DNA from: Acanthopleura granulata
Taxonomy: Eukaryota > Mollusca > Polyplacophora > Chitonida > Chitonidae
NCBI GenBank assembly: GCA_016165875.1
Contig: JABBOT010000014.1
Span: 2,615,857-2,679,856 of the forward strand
DNA: 64,000 bases
Direction: 5' to 3'
This document shows positions 55,111-64,000 of this stretch, piece after piece. Positions within the stretch are counted from its first letter, which is position 1; every line of letters begins with the position of its first letter. The notes beneath the pieces are model-generated. The model did no database searches, was not told the DNA's origin, and saw only the letters and a list, made by a program, of their open reading frames with translations. Both the position numbers and the translations under genes were made by a program.

Positions 55111-56767
55111 GTGATTTTATAATCAATGCTGTTTATTTTCTTTTACGCTGTTTCCTGCCAAGCTCACTTTACCACGGGGCTAGCTTCAATTTTGCCTCTG
55201 TAAATTATTCTAACTTGCGTAGCAATATAGCGAAGGTCCGGCATACCGCGTGCTTACATATCTCGCTTTATCTGGCATTTGTTAGATACTGTGTGTCATG
55301 TGACAATCAACTAGCATGGTGCACGATTTCCATACTCTGTCGGTTTTCATTCATTCGTGTAGAACATTTTTTCCGTCTTTACATCATCATTTCTAACTTC
55401 ATGAGTTTGGTTTTGGAAATTGGTCATGTGATTATTGGCCCTGAGCGTTCGTCATGGTTGACGGCTTGTATTCGAATGTCTGTTCGAGGCATAAATTCAG
55501 GATTGTTCCCTTTGATTGCTGCTATATGGGCTGTATTATCGGCCGTAAAAGGAATCAGATGTCGGCATATTGCTCTCACGTCTGCATAGGTTTTACGTTA
55601 AAAACTGATTCTCACTTTTACATTAATCGTTTGACGATTTATTTTTGTTTTCTTATAGAGTGCTACCCAAACCTCCCAAATAAAGAACAAAACTTGAATT
55701 GGATTTCTCGTAGTTTCAACCCGCAATTTTTTTCTGCTAACATGCATATGTTCTTACCCTTGTTTTACTCAGCGTTTTCAACGAAGTTTCAACCTCCTTT
55801 TTGCAGATTGCTGTTTCTGGTTACATTCATAATACCCTTGTTTTTGTACCTATTGACCTGAGCTGTATATTTCATTTCTCGTTACCAGTTGCAATCCAGT
55901 TGTTCTTGTTTTTAATATTGTTACCACTGAACACAGCTTGTTGTTTCTGGCTGCAGTCATAGCGTTGGCAGTAGCTTTAGTGTTCAACGCAACTACATTT
56001 ACATTGTAAATTTTCTTCGTGACAGCAATTCTATATTGTTGTTCCTATTTTGGACTTTCGAACACAGACTTATCCCGGTCGTTGTAGGTTACCCGTTGTT
56101 CAATGACCCGCCTCCTCTTACTTGGCGCCAACTATCGCCATTCTGTCACTACCAATTTGGTGCTGCCCTTTCACTGACCAATGCAAGTATACGTTCTGTC
56201 TCAGACAAACGATTCATGTATTAACGCCTTAGACGTCTCACCTCATCATATAACAATGTTACATTTCAGTTTCATGGAAAAATACTCATCTACAGCATAT
56301 ATATAATTTCACTCACCGATAAAGGGAATTCATTCTAATGCGTTAATGCTACACATAAGAAAAACCATCAAAAGACAAGTAAACTCAAATTTTCAGTTAA
56401 TCTTTATCAAATATGTGACTGTGAAATTCATTTGGAATTGTAAGTATTTTGTGGGAAAAATCGGTTGCTTAGGAAATTTTCACAGAAATGAATGCATACA
56501 GATACCGAAATATTGTTTTAATGTTTTATCTCATTTTAATGTAAGAAATGAAAAGAGCTGCAAATCGTGGCACGTTTCTACATTTAAAATACATACCTGT
56601 CTACTCCTGTGAAGAATGGAATGGAATGAATGAAAAATAACATTGTGTCAAGAAGGGGTGGTGGGATATCGGATGTGGTGGATCTATCCATTGTCTCTTT
56701 ACTGGTTCGCTTCATGAAGCTAAAGAATTCAGATCGCATTATTTAATTTGTTGTCCCCATTCATCAG
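55111..56767 (+). other. SLC23 copy C intron; expected exon absent
   Basis: The exon coding for RLPxhQxxxFAFLxPxxAI should lie here. None was found. Long open stretches (55065-55589 and 55454-55861) are T-rich intronic frames without family features. Confidence 0.5.
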
Positions 56768-56850
56768 GCCGTTGTGGTCTGAATGAAACAGCTGTGTCAT
56801 CTATAGGGCATGAAGGACGTCGGGTTTTGTGGCAGATCCGAATTACAGAG
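56768..56850 (+). pseudogene. SLC23 copy C, loop exon
   Basis: It reads RCGLNETAVSSIGHEGRRVL and then WQIRITE. Acceptor TTCATCAG, donor GAG|GTAAGT. It is 83 bp and intact. Confidence 0.85.
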
Positions 56851-57187
56851 GTAAGTAGGCAACGCTCTGTTATACAACTGTTTTCTTCTACCCCTTTTCA
56901 AAAGGGAAACGCATAGCTAAAGCATGTAGTGGCACCAGATGTCACTGACGTCCACAGTGACCGCCCACGTATGACCTGATGGCTGAACGAGATCCCTTGA
57001 TTACTGACATTCCGGCTTTCCCACTGTTTAACTACGCTGAAAATTACAGGGAATTAAATTAGTCATTCCTCGTTGAACAAAAATGTTTGTAAATGTGAAA
57101 AACTATGCGTGACTTTTTTTTTTGGCAGTCTATCTATTTGGCTGACTCGTTTAGCCATGTGTCTTCTGTAAATGTAGAAACTTGGAC

Positions 57188-57326
57188 TTATTTATTCATT
57201 TGATTGGTGTTTTACGTCGTGCTGAAGAACATTTCCTTTAGACGACGGCGGCCTGTTTTACGGTGGGAGGAAACAGAGCAGAGACCGAGAGAAACCCACG
57301 ACCACAGAGGAAGCCAGCTTGGCAGG
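57188..57326 (-). mobile_element. SINE family 1, 3' half
   Basis: TTATTCATTTGATTGGTGTTTTACGTCGTGCTGAAGAAC, CGACGGCGGCCTG, GGTGGGAGGAAAC, then GAGGAAGCCAGCTTGG. Confidence 0.8.
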
Positions 57327-57378
57327 AGAGTACTATTACTAAGATCTTTTGTCAAGACATGTTTTTGTTCTTCACTTA

Positions 57379-57412
57379 TGTTCTGATTGTTCTGATTGTT
57401 CTGATTGTTCCT
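57379..57412. repeat. 10-bp tandem repeat TGTTCTGATT
   Basis: Three and a half units. Confidence 0.85.
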
Positions 57413-57699
57413 TTAATACAAGTTGGATGACCCGGTCACGTTCTTGGAGCTATTACGGAACTCGACAAAGGGCAAAGTGGGAAACATTACACACGTCAAA
57501 AAAGTTAGCCCAATCCGTGTACTCTTTTGTTCTTTACACGCATGTCCGTATTAAAAGCACAAAGGTAGTTCAGAAACACCTTAGAGTAACATCACAGTGA
57601 TGTGTTTTTAGACAGTTTAGTACATTAATTGGTTTTTGATGCAAGAATTTTCACTGAAATCACAACAGTCCAGTTTGAAAGACGCCGTGTTATAGTCAA

Positions 57700-57795
57700 T
57701 GTAATCAAAAATATTTGCCTAACATTTCTCACAGGTCACGTGCTACAGTAGGACTTAAGCGATAAGGTTTCGAATTCGACACTCCCCTAATGTTG
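57700..57795. mobile_element. single arm of the long-TIR MITE (family 3)
   Basis: TTTGCCTAACATTTCTCACAGGTCACGTGCTACAGTAGGACTTAAGCGATAAGG and GACACTCCCCTAAT match the right arm of the element at 8143-8506. No partner arm was seen. Confidence 0.65.
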
Positions 57796-58039
57796 AAAAC
57801 CACTTGCTTTCAACAATACGACGTGCAGATGTGTACGTTCCCTTCTAAACAGTTCTCCCGTAACCTTGTAAAGGTGGATGATTTACTACCCGGCACTCAG
57901 GATTCCTTCGCCATTGATACTCATAGCATTTGTAGTACGGTCATGTAGTTGAATGAAATATTTTATTTCGTTGTGTGTTTGTTTTGGCTATGAAGCCTAT
58001 TTCAGCTACCGTACGGTCATATCACGACGGTGTTTGCTT

Positions 58040-58155
58040 CTAACCGACCGGACTCGATAGTGCTGCTTCACTGGAGCGCCATGCCGAAGACATCAGGCAT
58101 GACACCCCCATCCAGTCACACTAGACCGACCAGAGGCCCGTTTTACAAAGTTGGA
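58040..58155 (-). mobile_element. SINE family 2 fragment
   Basis: GTGCTGCTTCACTGGAGCGCCATGCCGAAGACATCAGGCATGACACCCCCATCCAGTCACA parallels the body of the element at 6905-7185. Confidence 0.6.
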
Positions 58156-58321
58156 GTAGCTTACGACAGACATAGACATTTGCGTCCGCTTTAGTAGCGG
58201 CTTCCGTCAGCTCATAGTAGCGTCTTACGGAAATTATCGGATTCCTTGACAAGGTGTAAATCTTTTATAACTCGTGGAAGAAAACGGTTCATCGGGAAGG
58301 TGTAAATTTGCACCAAACTTT

Positions 58322-58500
58322 ACACCTAGTCCCAGCTACTCCAGCTTTCAGACGATCAGTCGTCCCTGTGACACACATCCGACAGACTTACACCCAGTCG
58401 CAGGCTTACTCCAGCTTTGTAAGACGACCAGCCGTCCCTGCGACACACATCCGACAGGCTTACACCCAGACGCAGGCTTACTCCAGCTTTGTAAGACGGG
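58322..58500. repeat. 70-bp tandem repeat, about 2.5 units
   Basis: TTACACCCAGTCGCAGGCTT, ACTCCAGCTTTGTAAGACGA, CCAGCCGTCCCTGCGACACA, CATCCGACAGGC. Unit starts near 58322, 58390 and 58462. Confidence 0.88.
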
Positions 58501-58663
58501 CCCTAGCACGTAGCCTATTCCCCTTATGCTCAGCCTTAGACATGGCAGTGCTGTTTTAAGGTTACAAATGTACCTGCTATATTAAAATTTACTACTATGA
58601 CTCTGATAAAACATCAATTAAAGCAACAAATCACTAAATTCCTCTTCCGCTTAATACTGACAG

Positions 58664-58845
58664 CTCCAGGGAGCCATTCTGGTGGCGTCTTTGTTCCAAG
58701 TGATCATCGATTTCAGCGGTCTCACGGGATTTGTTCTCCGGTTAATCGGTCCTCTGATCATCGCCCCAGCGGTGACCTTAGTCGGCCTCTCCATGTTCCG
58801 GGTGGCTCCTCAGCAGGCTGCCGGGTTCTGGTGGATCGCCCTCAT
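58664..58845 (+). pseudogene. SLC23 copy C, LQGAI exon
   Basis: It reads LQGAILVASLFQVIIDFSGL, TGFVLRLIGPLIIAPAVTLV, GLSMFRVAPQQAAGFWWIAL. It matches the SLC23 pattern QGAIMVxSxhxVhhGhhGLxGxhLxxIGPLThxPTVxLIGLSxF. Acceptor ATACTGACAG, donor AT|GTAAAA in phase 2. It is 182 bp and intact. Confidence 0.88.
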
Positions 58846-59286
58846 GTAAAACCATTTTGTTGTCAATGTGCTGTATACCATCATCATCCTGAACGATTTG
58901 TAGGGATATCGTATCCGAGAATGTACCCGTGTGCTTTATTTGTTTGCCCTATGGTCTGCATGGTTTTCCGGTTTGGGAGATAACTTTATTAAAAAAATCA
59001 ACACAGATTCATTAACTTGACATGCATGGGAATTATTGAACATTTTGACAACATAATAACTCTTTGAGCGAAGTATGGGGCGTATCAACCCCAACATTAG
59101 GTTCACTGTGTACGATAGGAATTATGCAATATGGGTCGAGAATTATTAATGCTGATGTAAATATCAAATATAAGCTGAGTCTTCATCGGTTCCATGCAGC
59201 CAAATTAAAAGTGAAAAACTGTCGACCATATCAAAAAAACAACAATAAAACAAAGCCTACAGCTGTTTGTTTTCCATTTTGTTTAG

Positions 59287-59407
59287 GTCAGTGGTATTCG
59301 TAATCCTGTTATCTCAATATCTACACCGATTGAGGATCCCTTTACCAATATGCATCCAAGGATACGGCTCGAGAAGACGACATTTCGCGCTATTCTTACT
59401 GTTTCCC
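59287..59407 (+). pseudogene. SLC23 copy C, LLSQYL exon
   Basis: After the split Met codon it reads SVVFVILLSQYLHRLRIPLP, ICIQGYGSRRRHFALFLLFP. It matches the family hIhLFSQYLxxhxhPhPxxxxxxG block. Acceptor TTGTTTAG, donor CCC|GTGAGT. It is intact; copy B lacks it. Confidence 0.88.
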
Positions 59408-59544
59408 GTGAGTGCTGAGTGTTGAAGATGTTTTTTTCCTTAATAAATTTCTGTAGTTATAAAACTGTTCAAAAACTCGGTAAGTGTCCATATGACATCC
59501 TAGCCATTTTGTTTTATTCATACATATACAGCTCTACAATTCAG

Positions 59545-59702
59545 GTGCTAGTGAGCATTTGCCTGTCCTGGATGGTAATGTTACATCCTGACCGTGTCTG
59601 GGGCCTTGACCTCTGACCCTGAAAGTTGGGGTTACGAGGCCACTACTGATTCAAGGATTGCTGTATTGAACAGCACCCCTTGGTTCTGGATTCCTTATCC
59701 AG
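59545..59702 (+). pseudogene. SLC23 copy C, exon with 1-bp insertion
   Basis: It starts VLVSICLSWMV; after an extra base near 59577 the reading continues in another frame as CYILTVSGALTSDPESWGYE, then NSTPWFWIPYPG. Copy B has no such insertion. Donor CCAG|GTAACT. Unshifted, it hits TGA within the exon. Confidence 0.88.
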
Positions 59703-60555
59703 GTAACTGTTTTTATTAACAGAATGATTTATGCAGATTCCGCCAGGGTTTCCTTCAGAATGTGCCATCAGAATCGCCATGAGACTCGATAATAATCTCC
59801 AGGTTTCTTCATAACATATCATCTGGTACGTATTGAGATCTGATTGTAGTCCCGAGGTCATTACATACCTTCTGATATGTTATGAGATTCGATTGTGACC
59901 AAGTGAGACAATTTTCAATCTTTGGGATTTGCTGATAAAATAATGCTGTCAAGTTGAAGTTAGGTGTTTCATGTGTTATCGGCCTGTCTATAAGCCTGAC
60001 CTTAAACAAACGTCCGTGAAATGCGGCCATCACAATATGAAACACCAAACTTCAACTTAACAGCATAAAAATTTGTCTCACTTTTTGATAGGATCATTTG
60101 CTTCTCCACAAAGAGTGCTTATCATGTCTAGGTTAAGTGATGTATACTTGTGATGTATATGCCAGTGCCTATTTCATGTGTGAGAAGCAATACCACTCTT
60201 TAGAAAGGCCTCTCCATTATTCGTGAAAAGTAAATATAAGTTCTGGAACTCACATAATGACATGGATTTGTAGCATACTTGTGAAGAAAAAAAAAATTCT
60301 TTTGTGTATGGTGCATATCTAGATCAGTATGCCGATATATAGAATTGAGATGCGCGCCATTTGACTTCGTGCAGTTTTCTGGAGGCATTTGAGGTCAGCC
60401 TTACAGACAGGAGATAACACACGAAAACTTACCTCTGATACAATGCTCTCTCATATTTTCTAACTCACGTTTAAGGTATTGGCGTGCAAGCCCTAAGCTG
60501 TATGGTGTCTGCAGCCTGAGGGTCAGCCGCGGGCATGACGACCTATGCCGAAACC

Positions 60556-60952
60556 ATTGGAGCCAAAGGGATAAATAAGGTAACGAGCATTGGAGCCAAA
60601 GGGATAAATAAGGTAACGAGCATTGGGGCCATAGGGATAAATAAGGTGACGAGCATTGGAGCCAAAGGGATAAATAAGGTAACGAGCATTGGAGCCAAAG
60701 GGATAAATAAGGTAACGAGCATTGGGGCCATAGGGAAAAATAAGGTAACGAGCATTGGGGCCAAAGGGATAAATAAGGTGACGAGCATTGGAGCCATAGG
60801 GATAAATAAGGTAACGAGCATTGGGGCCAAAGGGATAAATAAGGTAACGAGCATTGGGGCCATAGGGATAAATAAGGTAACGAGCATTGGGGCCATAGGG
60901 ATAAATAAGGTAACGAGCATTGGAGCCAAAGGGATAAATAAGGTAACGAGCA
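60556..60952. repeat. 33-bp minisatellite, 12 units
   Basis: ATTGGAGCCAAAGGGATAAA, TAAGGTAACGAGC with A/G and AA/TA variants. The period is a multiple of three and stop-free, so it is open on both strands (+ as TSIGAKGINKV repeats). It lies in an SLC23 copy C intron between the exons ending 59702 and starting 62250. Confidence 0.95.
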
Positions 60953-60974
60953 TTATCATTGCAAACGACCAGCA

Positions 60975-61165
60975 TGGGGAGTGAATGCAGAGCAGTTATG
61001 ACAGTGTGATAGTTGGCAAATCCTCACACGTCACTAGTGAAAACCTGGCATTTTCTCAAAATACTCTATAAGAGCTTTATTCTAACTGTTTATGCAAATG
61101 CCCAAACAGTAGTAGTTTACACTCCCCCTAGCACCATGGCTTAAGCAGAATTAGGTTTAAAATGT
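60975..61165 (+). repeat. 190-bp dispersed repeat (family 5)
   Basis: GGGGAGTGAATGCAGAGCAG, GTGATAGTTGGCAAATCCTCACACGTCAC, GCTTTATTCTAACTG, CCCCCTAGCACCATGGCTTAAGCAGAATTAGGTTT. Confidence 0.78.
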
Positions 61166-61304
61166 TATGATGTCGGTTGCAATGTATTAGGCGTCGCTAA
61201 ATTACTCTAAATGCTGTTTTGTCTTCACATCTAAGAAACAGAAAAACAATAAGAAGGGACCAAGTCTCGGGTTTACGCATGCATGTAGTATAAAATACTA
61301 CAGC

Positions 61305-61440
61305 AAAGGGAGTTAAATCAGAGCATAGACGGCGTTAAGCCATAATCATTCATTCGTTTAGATCAGTGGCCACAGTGGTCGCACGTGAATGGTCACACGT
61401 AACGGGTGAAGTCCAGTCTCCTGTCAATTTACCGATTAAA
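61305..61440 (+). repeat. 190-bp dispersed repeat (family 5) containing a LINE tail
   Basis: GGGAGTTAAATCAGAGC is followed by the LINE end GGCGTTAAGCCATAATCATTCATTCG (61330-61355), then GGTCACACGTAACGGGTGAAGTCCAGTCTCCTGTCAATTTACC of family 5. Confidence 0.65.
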
Positions 61441-61457
61441 ACACATAACACAGTTAA

Positions 61458-61520
61458 TGTATTTACTTATTTATTTCATTGGTGTTAACGCCATACTCAA
61501 GAATCTTTCACGATATATCG
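61458..61520 (-). mobile_element. SINE family 1 tail fragment
   Basis: TATTTACTTATTTATTTCATTGGTGTTAACGCCATACTCAAGAATCTTTCACG, followed by a run of 14 G. Confidence 0.75.
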
Positions 61521-62029
61521 GGGGGGGGGGGGGCTAGGGTTTGAATGGGGTGAAAGGAAAGCCTGCCGGAGTGCTCGTTACCAGACAATATTCCGCTGCG
61601 AGAACTGGATGGAAGCCTTCGATTTGATTGGTCAAGAAATTATATACTCTAATGCGCCAACGCAAAGCCCCATAGCACAAATAACGATGAATTCCAAGGG
61701 GGTTGGCTGGGGGATTTACATATTTCTCAACGCCTTTTCCCTTCATTTATGACGGCAGTCAGCTTTTGGCACCTCCCTGCTTGCATAGATATTTTATTTC
61801 TTTAGATCTAACCTTGGATATAGTTCACCTAAAGTGCATGGCTTCGAAAGCCTGTGAATTACAAACCCTTTCAGTGATTTTTAAAGAACGCTCCTCTTAC
61901 ACGACGGCCATTATTCTTACATGTACATTACCAGAGCCCACGTCTGGCAGAAGTCAATTTCTGCAATACTATAACGTTTTATCGAGGAGGAAACTTCTAA
62001 TTTTCGCTACATGCATATCGTATCTTTCG

Positions 62030-62249
62030 CATTCATTTTTCCATCAAGTTATCAGCCGTCATGTGATATTTCTATATGCACATGGTATCTTTCGCGTTGT
62101 ATTCGTCTATCAAATTGTCAGCCATCGTGTTGTATTCCTACATGCATATGGTATCTTTCGCATTCAATTTTTCCATCAGGTTGCCAGCTGTCGTGTGGTA
62201 TTCCCAGCTATGCGCATGTGATATGTTTCGCATTCATTTTTTCCATCAG
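62030..62249 (+). repeat. tandem array of SLC23 splice acceptor plus exon start
   Basis: Units of 66-70 bp contain the acceptor segment TTTCGCATTCATTTTTCCATCAGG and the first codons of the following exon (GTTGCCA-CC-CGTCGTGTG). Acceptor marks fall at 62041, 62107, 62173 and, for the real exon, 62243. The 62173 unit keeps a good AG; the 62107 unit has AA. Confidence 0.88.
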
Positions 62250-62379
62250 GTTGCCACCCGTCGTGTGATACAGATATGTGGAGTTCTCATGATCCTACTG
62301 GGCTGTCTCGGCAAGTTTGGGGCCCTGTTCGCGACTATACCAACGCCAATCATGGATGGAGTGTTCGTCATCATGTTTG
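62250..62379 (+). pseudogene. SLC23 copy C, GKFGALFATIP exon
   Basis: It reads VATRRVIQICGVLMILLGCL, GKFGALFATIPTPIMDGVFV, IMFG. Donor TTTG|GTAAAG. It matches the family VGSRRVhQxxAxhMhhLGhhGKFxALFAxIPxPIxGGhFxhhFG. It is 130 bp and intact. Confidence 0.9.
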
Positions 62380-62739
62380 GTAAAGTGATACCACAAGAGT
62401 ATTTCATTAAGTCAATTTAAATTGGGTTTCAATACAATGTATAGTTACCTAAGCAGCTCCATACTTAAATAAGGCCGAGTCCTCTACATTCATTGATATG
62501 GCTACCATAACCTAATGCGCCAGAAAGCAGCTCCACTACATTCATTGATAACCTAATGCGCCAGAAAGTTTGACCATATCGAGGACCATATCTTGCGAAA
62601 AAAAGATGGTCAAAAGAAATGGGTAAAAGTGATACGAAAGGGAACATGCATGATGTCAAATGGAACTTTATTTAATCCGCAGCGTAACTTTACTAACCAG
62701 CTAATTTTTATATACATTTCTGTTTCACTATTCGAAAAG

Positions 62740-62866
62740 GTATGTTGACAGCGGTGGGATTGTTAAACCTCCAATTTGTGAATCTGAATTCATCTTGGAA
62801 CCTCTTCGTTTTGGGGCATAAGCTTGTCAACATGGATGGTAATGAAGCCCGGTGCTATTCAAACAG
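62740..62866 (+). pseudogene. SLC23 copy [11 protein letters not shown] exon with 17-bp deletion
   Basis: It reads [25 protein letters not shown], then loses 17 bp relative to copy B and the frame breaks; [12 protein letters not shown] reappears in another frame. Acceptor GAAAAG, donor ACAG|GTGAGT. Confidence 0.87.
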
Positions 62867-63184
62867 GTGAGTGTAACCCAACGCAGGTTTGCTAATGGCC
62901 TGGCTGGGAGATTTCCTTCAACAAAAACTTTCAAAACACAAATCACTCGTCACCACATGTACAGTATGACTGAAACATTTACCCCAAAAATTTAAGACGA
63001 AAGAAAATAAATCTGCAGCAGACATGAATGGAAAGCTAAAAACTACATCCAGATCGACCTCTGTTTTCTGTTACTCATTTTTTTAAAGATTTTTTGGATT
63101 GAATTAACTCTTTCCTCATATTGTTTTCGATCGGTGCATCCGTCACTGACCTCTTCACATTTACTTTTCACCTAGAGTCCGGTG

Positions 63185-63395
63185 GAGGCGCGGCTCGTTC
63201 ATTCGGGCAGAATGATAACACATTGTTAGCGCTACAGATATGATCAGAATCTGATGAATTGATGAGGTCGCGAGTTCGAATTCGGGTCAGGCTTTTCAGC
63301 TTCGGCCTTTAGTCAGAAGGTGAGGCAGGTCCCTGGTTTACCACAGACACAGTAGTTTCCTTCACACAAAAACATGAATGGTGTCGTACGAAATG
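63185..63395 (+). mobile_element. tRNA-headed SINE-like element (third type)
   Basis: GGAGGCGCGGCTCGTTCATT, then box B-like GTCGCGAGTTCGAATTCGGGTC, and TCAGAAGGTGAGGCAGGTCCCTGGTTTACCACAGAC. The box B segment resembles that in 35656-35821. It lies in an SLC23 copy C intron just before the next exon. Confidence 0.55.
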
Positions 63396-63530
63396 AAAAA
63401 AAAAATCTTGGAATACATTCAATGTTAATCAGATCGATTTAAATAAATATATAAACAAACATTTGATATGCTGTGCTCTCCTTTCCCTTTTTGTTATACC
63501 CACGAACCGTTCCGACGGTTCCCCTTCCAG

Positions 63531-63626
63531 GAAATGATATAGCAGACCAGATCCGGACAGTGCTCTGCAGCACCGGGATGTTTGTCGGCGGATTTTGTGG
63601 ATTTGTCCTCGACAACACATTACCGG
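63531..63626 (+). pseudogene. SLC23 copy C, MFVGG exon
   Basis: It reads NDIADQIRTVLCSTGMFVGG and then FCGFVLDNTLPG. Acceptor CCTTCCAG, donor CGG|GTAAGA. It is 96 bp and intact, as in copy A. Confidence 0.9.
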
Positions 63627-64000
63627 GTAAGACGACAGCATCTTGGGAACAATCCTTTATTAACCGTTTTATGTTTACTGTCTTTAATTGGTCGGTTTTC
63701 TGTGCAGTACTCAGGATTATTTAACTTCCATGATGACTGTCAGGTTTTATAGCAGCCAGGTTTCAGACAAACCTCCCAATGTGAAGCCGCGGTATCAAGT
63801 GTATTACCCTTCATAATAGTGGATGTGAGGTTTACATTCTTTTTCCATACTTAACAGTACCTGCGCTTATTTGCAACGCAGCTTGGATTATTTATGGGAA
63901 TGGAATCAAATCCATCTCGATCGAGGAGTCCGCCCATTTGACTAAGGTGTTTAACGTTCTTTCCTTGGAATCTGCGTGACGTTTTCAACCTGGGTTGTTA
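63627..64000. other. SLC23 copy C intron at window end
   Basis: The last coding exon (TxxERGIxxW...) was not found before the window ends. Confidence 0.6.

Larger units (their letters stand above)
54184..63626 (+). pseudogene. SLC23 copy C, degenerate transporter gene (continues past the window)
   Basis: Nine exon-like segments in order match an SLC23 permease. Most splice sites are good and several exons are intact, so this copy is better preserved than copy B. Defects: the acceptor of the second exon is AA at the aligned place; 59545-59702 has a 1-bp insertion; 62740-62866 has a 17-bp deletion relative to copy B. The RLPxhQ exon, the ESxGxYYxCARL exon and the GNGSTSS signature exon were not found. 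A 33-bp minisatellite occupies the interval where the last two should be. The last exon should lie to the right of the window. It is most likely a pseudogene; a sequence or assembly error could explain single-base defects but not the missing exons. Confidence 0.8.

Noticed and set aside
55065..55861. Overlapping + frames of 174 and 135 codons
   Set aside because: T-rich intronic frames in SLC23 copy C; hydrophobic by composition and without SLC23 or other family motifs.
60523..60984. Three overlapping frames of 138-150 codons on both strands
   Set aside because: They are products of a 33-bp tandem repeat without stops; the peptides are pure repeats and lie in an intron.
1..64000. CRISPR arrays, bacterial operons or prophage
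   Set aside because: The tandem arrays have no unique spacers of constant length, and the gene structure is eukaryotic throughout.

Overview
This is animal nuclear DNA: split genes with GT-AG introns, many dispersed and tandem repeats, and no bacterial-style operons. The repeat content points to a lophotrochozoan, most likely a bivalve or gastropod mollusc: many copies of a tRNA-headed SINE with a GGTGGGAGGAAACC core and an (AAATA)n tail, and a LINE 3' end reading CGTTAAGCCATAATCATTCATTC. The species cannot be named from the sequence alone.

Genes. (1) An SLC23 (nucleobase/ascorbate transporter) family cluster on the + strand. Copy A enters at the left edge with its last two exons intact (25-120, 246-544). 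Copy B (39.4-46.5 kb) and copy C (54.2 kb to beyond the right edge) have matching exon boundaries, but both carry frameshifts, altered splice sites and missing exons, so they read as degenerating paralogues. (2) A complete-looking aldo-keto reductase gene on the - strand (8.7-17.0 kb). I could assemble nine coding exons in phase with one another; only the first coding exon was not found. Eight of the nine exons end at the same places as vertebrate AKR1 exons, and one ancestral exon is split in two. (3) An unrecognised two-exon gene on the + strand (27.97-30.45 kb) encoding about 670 residues.

Layout. 0-0.5 kb: end of SLC23 copy A. 0.5-8.6 kb: repeats, including a decayed LINE RNase H region (4.0-5.2 kb), a long-TIR MITE, a CG-rich degenerate repeat and a second SINE family. 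8.7-17.0 kb: AKR gene, whose introns hold a 67-bp satellite, SINEs and a roughly 190-bp dispersed repeat. 17-28 kb: mostly unassigned, with minisatellites and microsatellites. 28-30.5 kb: novel gene. 30.5-39.4 kb: repeats, including SINEs in inverted pairs and a SINE interrupted by another element. 39.4-46.5 kb: SLC23 copy B. 46.5-54.2 kb: repeats and unassigned DNA. 54.2-64 kb: SLC23 copy C, with a 33-bp minisatellite where two exons are missing.

Most unusual observation: in two unrelated genes, a short segment spanning an exon-intron boundary has been amplified in tandem next to the real exon. In the AKR gene the exon-2 3' end plus splice donor recurs about six times (16.4-16.9 kb). In SLC23 copy C a splice acceptor plus exon 5' end recurs four times (62.0-62.3 kb). 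Both arrays create decoy splice sites.
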